Source of the DNA: Alphaproteobacteria bacterium LSUCC0719 | GTDB lineage: Bacteria > Pseudomonadota > Alphaproteobacteria > Puniceispirillales > Puniceispirillaceae | Length of the DNA: 64,000 nt | Reading direction: 5' to 3' | NCBI GenBank assembly: GCA_040839025.1 | Contig: JBFPJN010000004.1 | Coordinates: 62,001 to 126,000, forward strand | Shown: positions 25,182-34,149 of the stretch, one piece after another | Layout: each line of letters opens with the position of its first letter | How positions within the stretch are numbered: the stretch's first letter is position 1 | Position numbers and translations under genes: made by a program | The notes under the pieces: generated by a model | Database searches by the model: none | Told to the model about the DNA's origin: nothing | Seen by the model: the letters and a program-made list of their open reading frames with translations, nothing else

Positions 25182-26219
25182 CTAGACGAAGTCGTCACCG
25201 CCACGACCGGCAAGGACGATAGAGCCTTCATCCGACATCCGGCGTGCAACATTGATGATCCGTTTCTGTGCTTCCTGAACCTCGGTGAGACGGACCGGGC
25301 CAAGTGCTTCCATCTCGTCCTGAAGGTTCGCGGCAGCGCGTGAGGACATACAGCTGAACAGCTTGTCGCGGAGCGGTTCGTCCGCGCCCTTGAGCGCCAG
25401 CACCAGATCCTCAGTGTCGACACTGCGAAGCAGCGTCTGCAGCGATTTGTCGTCGGACATGATGAGGTTGTCAAAGACAAACATGCTTTCCTGAATGGCG
25501 ACCATCAGGTCTTCATCATTATCCTTCAGCGCATTCATGATGCGCGCTTCCATCGCCTGTTTGGTGAAGTTCATGATCTTGGCCGCCGCCGTCACACCGC
25601 CGACCTGCGAGGCACGAAGCGAGGTATTCGCCTTGAACTTGCGCTGCATGACATCTTCAAGCTCGCGAAGCGCGTCCGGCTGCACGGTCTGCAGAGTGGC
25701 AATCCTGGCAATGACGTCGGACTGCGAGTCTTCGGGAAGCAGTCCCAGAACATCGGCCCCAAGGCCGTAATCGAGATAGGAGATGATCAGCGCGATGATC
25801 TGCGGATGCTCATCAATGATCAGTTCCGCAATGGACCTGGCATCCATCCAGTCCAGGATTTCAATCGGCCTGTCTGTACTGGACGGGGTGATCCGGCTGA
25901 GTACGGATTCCGCCTTATCCTCGCCAAGGGCGCGTGTCATCACGTTACGGATATAGTTGCCGGCCCCGAGACCAAGGCTGGTCTGTTCCTTGATGATGGC
26001 GAGGAATTCATCCAGAACCCTGTTCACCGTATCCTGATCCAGACCCTGGACGGAATACATGGCCGTCCCCAGATGCTGAACCTCGCGCGGTGACAGGTTC
26101 CGCAGGATTTCAGAAGCTTCCTCTTCACCGAGAAGCATCATCAGAATGGCCGATTTCTGGGTTCCCGACAGGGAATCATATACGGAATCGGTGTCTTCTT
26201 CGTTCTTCTGCTCTGCCAT
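25182..26219 (-). CDS. fliG: Flagellar motor switch protein FliG
   Basis: A 345-residue protein with all FliG parts: N-domain for FliF binding (GTQKSAILMMLLGEEEASEI), EHPQIIALIISYL-type middle domain, and the C-terminal torque domain with charged residues (FVFDNLIMSDDKSLQTLLRS, LALKGADEPLRDKLFSCMSS). Follows fliF by 57 bp. Confidence 0.97.
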   Translation of the reverse strand: MAEQKNEEDTDSVYDSLSGTQKSAILMMLLGEEEASEILRNLSPREVQHLGTAMYSVQGLDQDTVNRVLDEFLAIIKEQTSLGLGAGNYIRNVMTRALGEDKAESVLSRITPSSTDRPIEILDWMDARSIAELIIDEHPQIIALIISYLDYGLGADVLGLLPEDSQSDVIARIATLQTVQPDALRELEDVMQRKFKANTSLRASQVGGVTAAAKIMNFTKQAMEARIMNALKDNDEDLMVAIQESMFVFDNLIMSDDKSLQTLLRSVDTEDLVLALKGADEPLRDKLFSCMSSRAAANLQDEMEALGPVRLTEVQEAQKRIINVARRMSDEGSIVLAGRGGDDFV

Positions 26220-26276
26220 GACAACCTCACCTATCTAAAGGGGCATTCTTATCTGGTGTGGACCGGGCGGGCCGGT

Positions 26277-28016
26277 CTACACGGTATCCATGTCCTTTTG
26301 CATCATCGTCTTGAAGACGTTCGATACACGGCCAGCCTCGTCCGAGACGATCATACGGATCACCGCCACCTTATCATCATAGGTGTTCGCCGTATCCAGC
26401 ATTTCTGCCGAGATTGCAGCCTTCTTCGGCTTCAGCTTGGCCTTGATGTCCTCAAGCGACTCGCCTTCCTGAATTTCGACCGTATCGAGATCGACATCGT
26501 CATCCATGCTGACGACAGCCTCGCCCGGGCCACCTGTCGCGGTCGGCACCATGATCCGGTTGATCAGCGGACGGATCACTCCCAGGACAACCACCGCCAT
26601 GATCAGAATGGTCAGGCCCTGACGCATGATGGTGACCGCCCAGTCCATGTCATACCAAGGTTTTTTGACACCCTCGAGTGCCGACACAAAGGTCGAACTG
26701 GACACGGTCAGACTATCGCCGCGATCACTGTCAATGCCGATCGCGTTGGACACAAGGGCTGTGATCTCGGCAAGCTTTTCCTGTGGAATCTCCTGAACTT
26801 CCCTGATTCCCGTCTCCGGGTTCACAACCTCCATTTCGCGGATCAGCACCGCGGCATGGATACGGGTGATCTGGTTGCTTGGGCGCAGCGTGGTGGACAC
26901 GGTCCGGCTGACTTCGTAGTTGCGTGTCTCGCTCGATGACCTGTTCTTCATCGCGCCGTTGCCGCCATCATCACCCTGCTGCGTGTCGATTTCCGTCTGG
27001 GTCGGTGCTCTGTTGGTGGTGGCACCGGGAACGCCACGCGCCGTTACTTCGCTCGAATAATCATTGCTGCGCTGCTCGCTACGCAGGGCATTTCCCTCGG
27101 GATCCACGATCTCCTCGGTGATTTCGCTGCGGGTGAAATCCATATCAAGATTGACCTGTGCGGTGACATTGCCGGCTCCGACAATCGGGCTGACAAGGGC
27201 AATCAGGCGGTTGCGGTAGATATCTTCAAGCCGGATACGATGTTCAAGCTGGGCATCAGACAGCATGCCGGCACTGTCCTGCGGTGGGCGGGACAGCAAA
27301 TTGCCATACTGGTCAACAACCGTGACATCATTCTTGGCCATGAACGGGATCGACGAGGACACCAGATGAACAATGGCGTCCACCTGCTGACGGGACAGCG
27401 AGCGACCATTTTCCATCTGCACGAAAACCGACCCTGTCGGCGGCGTCGAGGCGCGGGCAAATACCGATTTTTCGGGAATCGCAAGATGGACCCGCGCCGT
27501 GACAAGACCGTCAATTTCACTGATGGATCGGGCCAGTTCGATTTCCTGACTCTGTTTCAGTCGCACATTTTCAACCGACCGGCTGGACCCCATGGGAATG
27601 TCGGCAATGGCGTCATACCCGTCGGGAATAGAGGCCGGCAGCCCCTGCGCGGCAAGCGTCATACGCGAACTGTGATAATCCGCCACCGGCACGATCACAT
27701 CACCCGTCGTCGGATCGAGTGTCACATCGACCCCGGAATTCTTCAGCGCGTCAACAACACGGGCTTTTTCACCTTCTGGCAGCGAGGCATAGAGCGTTGT
27801 GCGCTCCGGCTGCTGCGAGACCACGAAAAAGACCAGCCCGACCACCGAAATCACAATGGCGCCAAAGGCGGGAAGCACCTGGCGAAGGCTCTGGCCACCG
27901 GTCAGACGATAGAGGATCGCCATCGGTCCTGATGTCGGTACAGCGGCGACCGCGGTTGTGGCCTCATCGGCCTGGCCGGCTGCGTTCGTATCCATCACTG
28001 TCGTTGCTTCTGCCAT
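26277..28016 (-). CDS. fliF: Flagellar MS-ring protein FliF
   Basis: A 579-residue protein with an N-terminal TM helix (VLPAFGAIVISVVGLVFFVV), two ring-building motifs (EGEKARVVDALKNSGVDVTL, ELARSISEIDGLVTARVHLA), a periplasmic domain, a second TM (TIMRQGLTILIMAVVVLGVI) and a cytoplasmic FliG-binding tail. It forms the MS ring and export gate housing. Between fliE and fliG in the fleT operon. Confidence 0.97.
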   Translation of the reverse strand: MAEATTVMDTNAAGQADEATTAVAAVPTSGPMAILYRLTGGQSLRQVLPAFGAIVISVVGLVFFVVSQQPERTTLYASLPEGEKARVVDALKNSGVDVTLDPTTGDVIVPVADYHSSRMTLAAQGLPASIPDGYDAIADIPMGSSRSVENVRLKQSQEIELARSISEIDGLVTARVHLAIPEKSVFARASTPPTGSVFVQMENGRSLSRQQVDAIVHLVSSSIPFMAKNDVTVVDQYGNLLSRPPQDSAGMLSDAQLEHRIRLEDIYRNRLIALVSPIVGAGNVTAQVNLDMDFTRSEITEEIVDPEGNALRSEQRSNDYSSEVTARGVPGATTNRAPTQTEIDTQQGDDGGNGAMKNRSSSETRNYEVSRTVSTTLRPSNQITRIHAAVLIREMEVVNPETGIREVQEIPQEKLAEITALVSNAIGIDSDRGDSLTVSSSTFVSALEGVKKPWYDMDWAVTIMRQGLTILIMAVVVLGVIRPLINRIMVPTATGGPGEAVVSMDDDVDLDTVEIQEGESLEDIKAKLKPKKAAISAEMLDTANTYDDKVAVIRMIVSDEAGRVSNVFKTMMQKDMDTV

Positions 28017-28064
28017 CGTTTCGGTTCCTGTTTATTGTCGACCGTCAGGTGTCGTGAGGCCGGA

Positions 28065-28379
28065 TCAGACCGGCATGTTCATGATGTCCTTGTAGGCGCT
28101 CAGCACCTTGTTCCGGACATTCAGGGTCAGCTGGAAGCCAAGCGAGGAAACCTGCTGGCTGATCATCACTTTGCTGAGGTCATTCTCCATGCCCATTTCA
28201 TAGGCCTTGGTCAGCTCGGCGGATTTTGACTGCGCGTCGGCCACCTGATCCAGCGCATTGGTCATGCGGTCGGTGAATGCCTGGGTCGGCTTTTCGGTCT
28301 GAAGCGCCTGTTCGGCACGTTTCAGCACCTGTGCATGCGCGCTGCCGACAGAACTGCTGATGGGTCCAATGGTTGTCAT
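28065..28379 (-). CDS. fliE: Flagellar hook-basal body protein FliE
   Basis: A 104-residue protein with the FliE C-terminal core (VMISQQVSSLGFQLTLNVRN, KVLSAYKDIMNMPV). It joins the MS ring to the rod. It starts 36 bp after the fleT stop. Confidence 0.95.
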   Translation of the reverse strand: MTTIGPISSSVGSAHAQVLKRAEQALQTEKPTQAFTDRMTNALDQVADAQSKSAELTKAYEMGMENDLSKVMISQQVSSLGFQLTLNVRNKVLSAYKDIMNMPV

Positions 28380-28415
28380 GTCACCTTACCTCGCTAAATC
28401 TCTGTGGTCCGGGCG

Positions 28416-29594
28416 TCAGGCCTGGACAGCGGTCTGCCGGAAGGCAGCCGCCATGCTGTTTGGAAGCTCGTCGGAAAGCTGGTTCATCACGTCATCGATC
28501 AGGATTTCATTTGCCGACACCACGCCGCCCTGGGCCAGTACCAGCGCCCGCTGCAGCACATTCTCAAGCTCGCGAACATTGCCCGGCCAGCCATAGCCAC
28601 GCAGCGTCTCGATGGCATCATCGGCAAGCCATGGCAGATCCGACGCGGATTTGACATGACGGCTCAACAGGAAGGTTGCCACCGGAACAATGTCGTCCGG
28701 CCGCGTTGCTAGCGCCACGGTGTTCAGCGGAAAGACGTTCAGGCGGTAATAGAGATCCTCACGAAAATGGCCCGCACGGATTTCTTCGGCCATATTCCGG
28801 TTGGTTGTTGCAACAACGCGGACATCAACAGGAATGTCGGTCTGCGAGCCGATCGGTGTCACGGCCTTTTCCTGAAGCGCGCGAAGCAGCTTTGCCTGCA
28901 GCGCCATCGGCATCTCGGAAATTTCGTCAAGCAGCAGCGTGCCGCCATCAGCCGCCCGGAAGATACCCTTGTTGGCTGTCGAGGCACCGGTAAAGGCACC
29001 CTTTTCATGACCGAACAGGATGGCTTCGAGCATGTTGTCCGGAATGGCGGCGCAGTTCACCGCGACAAACGGCGCGTCTGCACGTTCGGAATGATTATGG
29101 ATGAATTTGGCCAGTACCTCTTTTCCGGTGCCGGTCGGGCCATTGATGAAAACAGTGACTTCGGTCTGCGCGACGCGGCGCGCCAGCGCCAGCAGATCGC
29201 GACTGACCTGGTCGCCACACGCAACCGTCCGACTGTCGGACAACAGCGTTGCGGCCAGCTGCAGACCATAATCATCGGCCATTGACGCCTGCGGGGCCGC
29301 GGGAATGGCAAGGCGGATGAGCTTGCCACCAAGCGATTCAGTCAGCGCAAAACTGTCGGCCGTCTCGTCGATGATCATCATCGAACCGGCCCGCGCGGCG
29401 CGACCTCTTGCAATGGCCTCGGTCTCGCCGCCAATCGATGCTTCGAACGCGGCGCTGCATATATAGGTGTTTGATTTCGGGTCACCTGTAAGGTCGCCAT
29501 CCGAAGTGGCAACCTTCAGCAGCCGGTCCTTAAGAATGCAGTCCAGCCTCTCGGCTGACGCAAACCTTTCATGTTCAAGGCGGATTGTGCTCAT
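28416..29594 (-). CDS. fleT: Sigma-54 activator without DNA-binding domain, FleT-like
   Basis: A 392-residue AAA+ activator. N-terminal domain (about 1-130) lacks a recognisable receiver fold. AAA+ core has Walker A GPTGTGKE, the sigma-54 contact loop GAFTGA ([10 protein letters not shown]), LLLDEISEMP and the R-finger region FREDLYYRLNVFPL. It ends shortly after [18 protein letters not shown] with no Fis-type HTH, and only 36 bp lie before fliE, so nothing has been lost by a nearby frameshift. Rhodobacter sphaeroides FleT has the same layout and same place in front of fliE, working with FleQ. Start taken at ATG 29594; a TTG at 29612 is possible. FlbD is the alternative name. Confidence 0.85.
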   Translation of the reverse strand: MSTIRLEHERFASAERLDCILKDRLLKVATSDGDLTGDPKSNTYICSAAFEASIGGETEAIARGRAARAGSMMIIDETADSFALTESLGGKLIRLAIPAAPQASMADDYGLQLAATLLSDSRTVACGDQVSRDLLALARRVAQTEVTVFINGPTGTGKEVLAKFIHNHSERADAPFVAVNCAAIPDNMLEAILFGHEKGAFTGASTANKGIFRAADGGTLLLDEISEMPMALQAKLLRALQEKAVTPIGSQTDIPVDVRVVATTNRNMAEEIRAGHFREDLYYRLNVFPLNTVALATRPDDIVPVATFLLSRHVKSASDLPWLADDAIETLRGYGWPGNVRELENVLQRALVLAQGGVVSANEILIDDVMNQLSDELPNSMAAAFRQTAVQA

Positions 29595-29635
29595 GTCTCT
29601 GGCCTCAAGCAAAAACTATCTCTGCCAGACCAAAG

Positions 29636-29650
29636 GCAAGAACCCTGCCA
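29636..29650 (-). promoter_or_regulatory. Sigma-54 promoter of fleT-fliEFGHIJK
   Basis: Minus-strand TGGCAGGGTTCTTGC has exact GG-N10-GC spacing and a TCTTGC -12 element. Predicted start near 29625, about 30 bases before the fleT ATG. Because FleT is itself a sigma-54 activator, this implies positive autoregulation. Confidence 0.85.
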
Positions 29651-29686
29651 GCAAGGCCAGCAAAGGTTAAAAAAAAACGGATTTTC

Positions 29687-29701
29687 TTAATTATTCATTA
29701 A
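29687..29701. promoter_or_regulatory. CtrA-type box between fleT and fleQ
   Basis: TTAATTATTCATTAA is a perfect TTAA-N7-TTAA. It lies 37 bp upstream of the fleT -24 element and about 230 bp upstream of fleQ, in the 338-bp intergenic region, which otherwise contains AT-rich DNA and no gene. Confidence 0.6.
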
Positions 29702-29842
29702 TTTTCAGATATCTACCATGTACATAAATTTTCACTTTCGTATCAGGGCCACACCAGGAATGTTCGGAATGGGCTGTCATACACCCACCAGAAGTCGGGT
29801 TTCCGACGAATTTTCAACACCGACCCCGGCCCCATCAAAATT

Positions 29843-29872
29843 TTGACATCCGCCCGCGTGAAGCTGTACTCT
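29843..29872 (+). promoter_or_regulatory. Possible sigma-70 promoter of fleQ
   Basis: TTGACA at 29843-29848 and TACTCT at 29867-29872 are separated by 18 bases. The -35 is perfect, the -10 weak. The start would be about 50 bases before the fleQ ATG. No exact GG-N10-GC site is seen here (TTGGCAAATTATTGAC comes close but lacks the GC). Confidence 0.4.
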
Positions 29873-29932
29873 TTGGCAAATTATTGACGCCTGTCGCCTC
29901 GTTCGATTTTTGTTTTTGTGGTGGGAAAGAGC

Positions 29933-31018
29933 ATGGACAGTTCGATAGACGACATTATTGTCGGCCAATCCGTGCCAGTCAAAGAACTGAAAAAACTGAT
30001 AGACGTTGTGTCGCCTTCGCCGACAAGCGTGCTTGTGCTTGGCGAAACGGGTACCGGCAAGGAGCTTGTCGCCCGCGCCATTCACGCGGCTTCTGGCCGC
30101 CGTGGCAGGTTGGTATCGGTCAATTGCGCCGCGATCCCGTCGGAATTGCTGGAATCCGAAATCTTTGGGCATGAGAAGGGTGCTTTCACCGGTGCCGACA
30201 AACCGCGCGAGGGCCGGGTGGAGCTGGCACGGGGCGGCACCTTGTTTCTGGATGAGATCGGCGACATGCCACTGCCGCTTCAGACAAAGCTGCTGCGTGT
30301 CCTCGAGGAACGCAAGGTCCAGCGTGTTGGCGGCAATGATGAAATAGCGGTGGATTTCCGGCTTGTCTGTGCAACGCACCAGAATATCCAGTCACGCGTT
30401 GATGAAGGCGCGTTCCGGGCCGATCTGTTCTATCGGATCAATGTGTTTCCGGTGCAGGTTCCAACCCTGGCCGAACGTCAGGTCGATATCCCGATGATTG
30501 CCACGGCGATCCTGAAGACCCTTGCCATGGCTCAAGAAGTCGAGGCACCAACGCTTGACGACAGCGCCATGGCCGAACTTTCGCGCTATCCATGGCCGGG
30601 CAATGTGCGCGAACTTCGCAATGTGCTGGAACGGGCGATGGTGATGTTTCCCAGCCAGCCCATCACGGCAACGCAGGTTCGCGAGAACCTGCTGCGCATG
30701 AAAGCCCCTGACCGGGCCGAGGAGATGGATGCGCTGTGGGAAGCCTCGCAAGGGCTTGGCGGCGTCGACATCATGACCGAAAACAGCGAGCCGCCGTTGC
30801 CCCACCCGGCACATTATGCCGACTGGTTCAGCTATTTTGACAGCATCGACATGCGTCGTCATCTTCGTGATGTCGAGGTGGTGTTGATTGAAGCGGCGCT
30901 TGCCAAATCGGACGGTATGGTCAGCCAGGCGGCAGAGGCGTTGAAGCTGCGTCGCACCACACTGATCGAAAAGATGAAAAAGCTGATGATCGAGCGACGT
31001 TCCACGAAAGAAGACTGA
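29933..31018 (+). CDS. fleQ: Flagellar sigma-54 activator FleQ-like (AAA+ and HTH only)
   Basis: A 361-residue regulator that starts directly at the AAA+ domain ([16 protein letters not shown]) with no receiver domain. Walker A is GETGTGKE, the sigma-54 loop is GAFTGA, Walker B is [10 protein letters not shown]. The C-terminal Fis-type HTH ([20 protein letters not shown] then [11 protein letters not shown]) resembles FleQ/FlrA. Start taken at ATG 29933 with GGGAAAGAG upstream; a GTG at 29918 is possible. It is divergent from fleT, whose product lacks the HTH, so the two probably act as a pair as described for R. sphaeroides FleQ/FleT. Expected to be the master activator of the promoters listed here. 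Confidence 0.88.
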   Translation: MDSSIDDIIVGQSVPVKELKKLIDVVSPSPTSVLVLGETGTGKELVARAIHAASGRRGRLVSVNCAAIPSELLESEIFGHEKGAFTGADKPREGRVELARGGTLFLDEIGDMPLPLQTKLLRVLEERKVQRVGGNDEIAVDFRLVCATHQNIQSRVDEGAFRADLFYRINVFPVQVPTLAERQVDIPMIATAILKTLAMAQEVEAPTLDDSAMAELSRYPWPGNVRELRNVLERAMVMFPSQPITATQVRENLLRMKAPDRAEEMDALWEASQGLGGVDIMTENSEPPLPHPAHYADWFSYFDSIDMRRHLRDVEVVLIEAALAKSDGMVSQAAEALKLRRTTLIEKMKKLMIERRSTKED

Positions 31019-31065
31019 GATGTCGGTGCACGGCGTTCGACCAGCCACGACAACAAATGATGGGT

Positions 31066-31401
31066 CTACTGACTTCGACTGACCCTATAACCATTCAATT
31101 GCCGCATTTTGCGGCTAGCCTGTCGTTGAATTTGACCCATCTCCTCTGTGATTTTTGTGATGGCACGAGCATTGTCAGCTGCACATCGCTCGAGTGTATC
31201 GAAGAAGAGTTTGTCACCACCGGACATCGGCCTGCTGGTAAATTTATGCAGCATCTGTCTACGCGCGACATCGATACGCCTCGCCTTATCGAAATCATGC
31301 TTTTCGAGAGCACTTTCGAGTTGCGAGCAAAGCTCAGTGAACTTCGTCAGAAAGTCATCCTTGTTTGACTGAACACTCATCTTCATCTTCTTACGACCCA
31401 T
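31066..31401 (-). CDS. FliT-like flagellar chaperone (tentative)
   Basis: A 111-residue helical, basic protein (FLTKFTELCSQLESALEKHD, FDKARRIDVARRQMLHKF, ARAITKITEEMGQIQRQASR). Overlaps the end of fliS by 11 bases. FliT, the FliD/FlhDC-binding chaperone of enterics, usually follows fliS and has this size and helical character, but there is no sequence motif that proves it. Starts at 31401 (AAGG upstream) or 31380. Confidence 0.6.
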   Translation of the reverse strand: MGRKKMKMSVQSNKDDFLTKFTELCSQLESALEKHDFDKARRIDVARRQMLHKFTSRPMSGGDKLFFDTLERCAADNARAITKITEEMGQIQRQASRKMRQLNGYRVSRSQ

Positions 31402-31810
31402 ATGCCTTATTCTGGATGTCAGTTTTGGTATTCATAGCGGACCATGCCTCTCTTATTTCTTCGATAGCGTCGATTGCAGTCTTTGTGCCATCAACCTTGC
31501 CATTGCGCGAGGTTTCGATCAGCTGTAGTCGTCCATATTCATAGAGACGGTAAAGGTTCTCCGCGATCTCTCCCCCTTCTTCAAAATTCAAACAGGATTG
31601 AAGCCCGTAAAGCATGGTGAGGGAGCGCGCGAGGTGATCGGTTTTCCGCTTTTCATCACTGTCCTCAGTTTCGATGAGTTTGACATAGATGTGCATTGCC
31701 CTGAGAAGCTCGTCGAGTAAGATCATAATCAGCGCCTGAGGATCATCCGATTCGACCAGCGCCTCCCGATTGACACTTGTGTAAGCGTTTAAGATTCTCT
31801 TCGTCGCCAT
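31391..31810 (-). CDS. fliS: Flagellin export chaperone FliS
   Basis: A 139-residue protein beginning MATKRILNAYTSVNREALVE, then DDPQALIMILLDELLRAMHI and LYRLYEYGRLQLIETSRNGK, the FliS helix-bundle pattern. It binds flagellin C-termini before export. The frame is open further upstream (GTG at 31915, ATG at 31858) but these extensions do not match FliS; no strong ribosome site is visible at any start. A sigma-54 promoter lies at 31969-31983. Confidence 0.88.
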   Translation of the reverse strand: MATKRILNAYTSVNREALVESDDPQALIMILLDELLRAMHIYVKLIETEDSDEKRKTDHLARSLTMLYGLQSCLNFEEGGEIAENLYRLYEYGRLQLIETSRNGKVDGTKTAIDAIEEIREAWSAMNTKTDIQNKAYGS

Positions 31811-31881
31811 CTTATTTTTACTCACAATTTCAACTGGTTGCCCATACACGTCCCCCATGGGGTGGACGCAACCGAGAAAGC

Positions 31882-31896
31882 TGGTATCGTTTTTGC
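31882..31896 (+). promoter_or_regulatory. Sigma-54-like site facing right, opposite the fliS promoter
   Basis: TGGTATCGTTTTTGC has GG-N10-GC spacing and a TTTTTGC -12 element. RNA would start near 31907, which is just after the ATG at 31897, so either the downstream frame uses a later start or the match is fortuitous. Confidence 0.4.
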
Positions 31897-32241
31897 ATGA
31901 TCTCTGGACCTGCACCCACGCTAACCACTTTGCCTAGTGACCCTGGCGCCACTCTTACGCAGTCGTTTGCAAATGGTGTGCCAACACATCGGCAGACACA
32001 TAGCGGTGTTCCGGCTGTAGCTTCCACTGACCGGAACAAGGAAGATTATCAGCGCAGGCCAATGACAATTGCGAGCCCCAGGCTAGCGCCTTCGACGATT
32101 TCAACCGAGAGAGCGTTGGAAGCGCGCAGTCTCATGATGCCTGAATTCAGCCATAACGTTTTGGCCACACGGATGCTCCGAATTTCCAACCTTCACAGCG
32201 AGACACCACGGTTCAAAAACCAACTGGATATTCTTGCCTGA
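31897..32241 (+). CDS. Possible small protein of unknown function between fliS and clc
   Basis: An open frame of 114 residues from ATG 31897 (open further upstream to 31777, overlapping fliS). Composition is Thr/Pro/Ser-rich at the start (PAPTLTTLPSDPGATLTQSF) and more helical at the end (NVLATRMLRISNLHSETPRF). No signal peptide, TM or known domain. It fills an otherwise empty 460-bp gap. A short ATG (32062) with CAGG nearby would give 59 residues. The minus-strand fliS promoter lies within it. I cannot exclude that it is spurious. Confidence 0.35.
   Translation: MISGPAPTLTTLPSDPGATLTQSFANGVPTHRQTHSGVPAVASTDRNKEDYQRRPMTIASPRLAPSTISTERALEARSLMMPEFSHNVLATRMLRISNLHSETPRFKNQLDILA
31969..31983 (-). 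promoter_or_regulatory. Sigma-54 promoter of fliS/fliT-like genes
   Basis: Minus-strand TGGCACACCATTTGC matches TGGCAC-N5-TTTGC exactly. Predicted start near 31958, giving a leader of about 150 bases to the preferred fliS ATG. Confidence 0.82.
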
Positions 32242-32276
32242 CTGGTTCATCTACACAGAGTTGTGATCGACACACC

Positions 32277-34016
32277 TTAGGTCCGTTCAAGGTCTGATAC
32301 GCGGTGTTGAAGACTGAGGTAAAGCTTGAAGAGATCCGCCTCAGTCACCACTCCAACCAACGTGTTCTCTAACCGGTTTATAACCGGAATACTCTCGCCA
32401 ACAAAATCACTCGCCACCTCAATTGCCTGTTGTAACGAGGCGTCATGCTTGATTGATATGGGCATATCATCTGCAAAGGGCAGCACCATTGCCTCAGTAT
32501 TATGCGACAGCAATTCATGCAGGCGCAGTTTGCCATGGAATCTTGAATTAACGTCGACCACATAGGCCTCCGTCACCTCTAACCTTCTCAGTTCCTTAAT
32601 CGCAAACCCTACATCCGCATTTGGCGATATGCGGCAGAAGTTACTATCCACTACTGACAAAACTGGCATTTCCGTCATCTCGATATGCCCGCGCCCCTGT
32701 GAGACATCGATGCCACGATCAAGAAGCTGCCTGTCAAAGAACGAATGACCGAAGACCAGATTGGTGACCATGATCGATGCCACAACGCTGATCATTGCAA
32801 CAAGTGCGAAATCATAATTCATCGTGAGCTCGAGAATGATCAATACTCCAGCAACCGGCGCGCCAATGACCGCGCTTGCAACAGCAGCCATACCACAGAT
32901 ACTTAGCGCTGTTATCGAACCAAAGCCCATGGTTCCAACCATGATGTTACCCATCACAGCACCCGCGGCAGCACCAACAAACAGCGCCGGCGAAAAGATA
33001 CCCCCAAACAGACCGAATCCGATACACAGCGCTGTCAGCATTAGCTTGGCAACAACAAGCAAAATCAGATAGGACGGCTCAAAACCACCATCCAACATCA
33101 AACTCAATGCCGACGTACCCAGCCCAAGAACTTCAGGCATGAACATGCCAAAGACCCCCGTGCCTATCGCGGCGGTAAGTAACAACCGGAGTGGCGACCA
33201 GCCTGAGTTGGTGGCGAAACGGGCGCTAAACCGTATCGCCAACATGAACAGAACTGCCAAAAGGCCGAATAGAGGTCCGGCCAAAAGCGCTGTTGGCAAC
33301 ATATGACCAAGATTGATGCTGACATCTGACAGATCAAAGATGTGGGTCGAGCCAAAAAAAGCGTTGCTGAACCATACAGAAGACACACTCGCTATGGCGA
33401 TAGGCACGATAGCCCTCATAGAAAAATGCCTTAGAACAGCTTCATGTGCGAAGACGATGCCTGCAATTGGCGCATTAAATCCGGCAGCAATGGCACCAGC
33501 GACACCACAACCAATAAAAATATCAGTGCTCAACGCGCCACCGGTTTTCTGACGCAGAAAACTTCCCACTGTCGCACCGAAATGCACCAGAGGTCCATAT
33601 TGGCCAACCGAGGCACCGCCGCTAGCCGAGATAAACGCCGCCAAGGTTGACCCAAAGCCCGACTTCACATCAAGCTCGTTGTCACTTCTATGCGCCGCAT
33701 AAATGGCATCCGCCGGCCCATGCCAACGCTTTATCGCAAAAACGCGCCGCACTACCAGAATGGCGACGACGGCGATGAGAAGACTGACCACAGGAGCGAA
33801 GGAAAAAGGCGTTTCGCCAAATTTTAACGCGTCAAAAAATTTACCGTCACGGAGGGATGACAAAGTTCTGACCCCAAGGACAAATCCATTAGACACAACC
33901 GCCATGACAAGGCCAAAGCCAAGCCCAGTAATAATTCCAACCACAATGGATTTGAGAAGGTGCGTGATAGCACCTAGTTTTTTACTATTCTGGCCAGTGC
34001 CACTCAAAACATCCAT
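32277..34016 (-). CDS. ClC-family anion channel/transporter with CBS pair
   Basis: A 579-residue membrane protein with the ClC core (about residues 15-430) and two C-terminal CBS domains (about 450-575). Visible motifs: GSGGASVGQYGPLVHFGA-type helix-F region (given in part as SGGASVGQYGPLVHF), FNAPIAGIVFAHEAV, and GLFGGIFSPALFVGA. In most ClC exchangers the helix-F motif is G(K/R)EGP; here it is GQYGP, so the gating glutamate is a tyrosine. The downstream glutamate (AHEAV) remains. It may act as a channel and not an H+ exchanger (inference). It lies between fliS and fliD but has no sigma-54 site and is probably not part of the flagellum. Confidence 0.9.
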   Translation of the reverse strand: MDVLSGTGQNSKKLGAITHLLKSIVVGIITGLGFGLVMAVVSNGFVLGVRTLSSLRDGKFFDALKFGETPFSFAPVVSLLIAVVAILVVRRVFAIKRWHGPADAIYAAHRSDNELDVKSGFGSTLAAFISASGGASVGQYGPLVHFGATVGSFLRQKTGGALSTDIFIGCGVAGAIAAGFNAPIAGIVFAHEAVLRHFSMRAIVPIAIASVSSVWFSNAFFGSTHIFDLSDVSINLGHMLPTALLAGPLFGLLAVLFMLAIRFSARFATNSGWSPLRLLLTAAIGTGVFGMFMPEVLGLGTSALSLMLDGGFEPSYLILLVVAKLMLTALCIGFGLFGGIFSPALFVGAAAGAVMGNIMVGTMGFGSITALSICGMAAVASAVIGAPVAGVLIILELTMNYDFALVAMISVVASIMVTNLVFGHSFFDRQLLDRGIDVSQGRGHIEMTEMPVLSVVDSNFCRISPNADVGFAIKELRRLEVTEAYVVDVNSRFHGKLRLHELLSHNTEAMVLPFADDMPISIKHDASLQQAIEVASDFVGESIPVINRLENTLVGVVTEADLFKLYLSLQHRVSDLERT

Positions 34017-34134
34017 AATCCGCTACATGCAAAGGCTCCCGAGAGCGGCTCTAGATATAAATTTACCCATATCACACCGCTGAATTCCAAACGTTAATAT
34101 GAATTTTTACCCTTGGCACGTGAATTTTCTTGAA

Positions 34135-34149
34135 TGGCATAAAGTTTGC
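34135..34149 (+). promoter_or_regulatory. Sigma-54 promoter of fliD
   Basis: TGGCATAAAGTTTGC has GG-N10-GC and TTTGC. Predicted start near 34161, 41 bases before fliD. A near-CtrA motif TTAACAGTTCGTTAG lies at 34162-34176, directly at the start point. Confidence 0.88.

Noticed and set aside
29856-29890. TTGGCAAATTATTGAC in front of fleQ as a sigma-54 promoter
   Set aside because: The -12 GC is AC. A sigma-70-like pair overlaps, so I list that instead at low confidence.
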